A stretch of DNA of 64,000 bases. Source: Dasania sp. GY-MA-18 (GTDB lineage: Bacteria; Pseudomonadota; Gammaproteobacteria; Pseudomonadales; Dasaniaceae). Under the pieces are notes generated by a model that was given only the letters and a program-made list of their open reading frames with translations, did not search any database and had not been told where the DNA came from. Location of the stretch: contig NZ_JANHAP010000002.1 in the NCBI RefSeq assembly GCF_024734385.1, positions 1-64,000 on the forward strand, given 5' to 3'. Both the position numbers and the translations under genes were made by a program. How positions within the stretch are numbered: the stretch's first letter is position 1; the number at the start of each line of letters is the position of its first letter. Positions 63,375 through 64,000 of the stretch are shown here, piece by piece.

Positions 63375-64000
63375 ATGGCAGTTAACCCCCCCGCAAGCAC
63401 TAGCCCCATGCAGGCCATCTTACACAGTAATCTAGGTGTGCCGGTGCTACTGCTAACCCTGCTGGGTATGATGATTTTACCGGTACCGCCGTTTTTATTG
63501 GATGTGCTGTTTTCTTTTAATATCGCCTTGGCCATTGTGGTGTTGCTGGTTGCAGCCTATGCCTTGCGGCCCTTAGATTTTGCGGTATTCCCCACCATTT
63601 TGTTGATTGCGACCTTGCTGCGTTTAGCCTTGAACGTAGCCTCTACCCGCGTGGTGTTATTAGAGGGCCACAAGGGCGGTGATGCGGCTGGTAAAGTGAT
63701 TCAGTCCTTTGGTGAGGTGGTCATAGGCGGTAACTACGCCGTGGGCTTGGTGGTGTTTTTAATCTTAATGATTATTAACTTTGTGGTGGTGACCAAGGGT
63801 GCTGGCCGTATTTCAGAGGTGAGTGCGCGCTTTACCTTGGATGCCATGCCCGGTAAACAAATGGCTATAGACGCCGATTTAAACTCTGGCCTGATTACCC
63901 AAGACGAGGCCCGTACCCGCCGCGAAGAGGTGGGCAGTGAAGCCGATTTTTACGGCTCTATGGATGGTGCCAGTAAGTTTGTACGCGGCGATGCGGTTGC
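63375..64000 (+). CDS. flhA: Flagellar export protein FlhA, N-terminal part (runs off window end)
   Basis: The first 208 residues are present. After a short polar start come membrane helices and the highly conserved FHIPEP-type text: [91 protein letters not shown]. FlhA is the proton-coupled export engine and substrate dock. The ATG at 63375 begins [11 protein letters not shown]. Confidence 0.97.
   Translation, partial: MAVNPPASTSPMQAILHSNLGVPVLLLTLLGMMILPVPPFLLDVLFSFNIALAIVVLLVAAYALRPLDFAVFPTILLIATLLRLALNVASTRVVLLEGHKGGDAAGKVIQSFGEVVIGGNYAVGLVVFLILMIINFVVVTKGAGRISEVSARFTLDAMPGKQMAIDADLNSGLITQDEARTRREEVGSEADFYGSMDGASKFVRGDAV

Noticed and set aside
1-64000. tRNA, rRNA or CRISPR features
   Set aside because: I saw no cloverleaf-like 70-90 bp stretch with a GTTCGA-type T-loop, no rRNA sequence and no regularly spaced direct repeats. 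This was by eye only.

Overview
The window is chromosomal DNA of a Gram-negative, polarly flagellated gammaproteobacterium. The evidence is the aroA-cmk-rpsA-ihfB-lapA-lapB-pyrF order, TmcA, TtcA, a prfB with the classical frameshift site, and a Pseudomonas-like fliE-to-flhA cluster with sigma-54 type promoters. A TonB-dependent receptor and an exported sulfatase suggest an aquatic or marine heterotroph. A Cellvibrionales-like lineage is only a guess.

Layout. (1) 0-13 kb is a catabolic and uptake region. It holds a sulfatase cut by the window edge, a TonB-dependent receptor, and a divergent aldehyde dehydrogenase / omega-aminotransferase / MFS set. A long minus-strand run follows: SDR, LuxR, AGXT2L-like phospho-lyase, small-molecule kinase, LuxR. 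The kinase plus phospho-lyase pair implies that an amino-alcohol is phosphorylated and eliminated to an aldehyde plus ammonia, which the dehydrogenases could then oxidise. (2) 13.0-14.4 kb holds three small reverse-strand genes, one of them broken, separated by attC-like palindromes: an integron-cassette-like patch with no integrase. (3) 14.8-22 kb holds an ankyrin lipoprotein convergent with a four-gene, translationally coupled operon: DUF3348-like, a MotA/ExbB-like channel with a roughly 600-residue coiled-coil tail, an OmpA/MotB-like protein, and a DUF2894-like protein. This resembles the ZorAB motor without Zorya effectors and is the best candidate here for a poorly described system.

(4) 22.3-40.2 kb is mostly housekeeping: aroA, cmk, rpsA, ihfB, lapAB, pyrF, a ComEA-like protein, a DHH phosphoesterase, tmcA, periplasmic binding proteins (one a pseudogene), an FAD oxidoreductase, a CBS protein, prfB, lysS, a cold-shock protein and a DUF1801 protein. 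(5) 40.4-43.0 kb is an accessory island. It has an aconitase-family 3' remnant and two 251-bp inverted repeats, almost identical, that enclose three cassette-like genes (DUF3592-like, lipoprotein, frameshifted GNAT) with attC-like sites between them. Dispersed palindromic repeats lie at its edges. (6) 43.0-46.2 kb holds mdh, ttcA and an MscS channel.

(7) 46.3-64 kb is the flagellar export and motor cluster: fliEFGHIJ, a STAS / response-regulator-PP2C-kinase / Hpt partner-switching module, fliKLMNOPQR, an oppositely oriented periplasmic binding protein, flhB and the start of flhA. Sigma-54 (-24/-12) promoter matches lie before fliE, fliK, fliL and flhB. The one before flhB restarts transcription after the inserted antisense gene.

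I saw no tRNA, rRNA, CRISPR array or recognisable transposase or integrase gene. All function calls come from reading motifs by eye; no database search was run.
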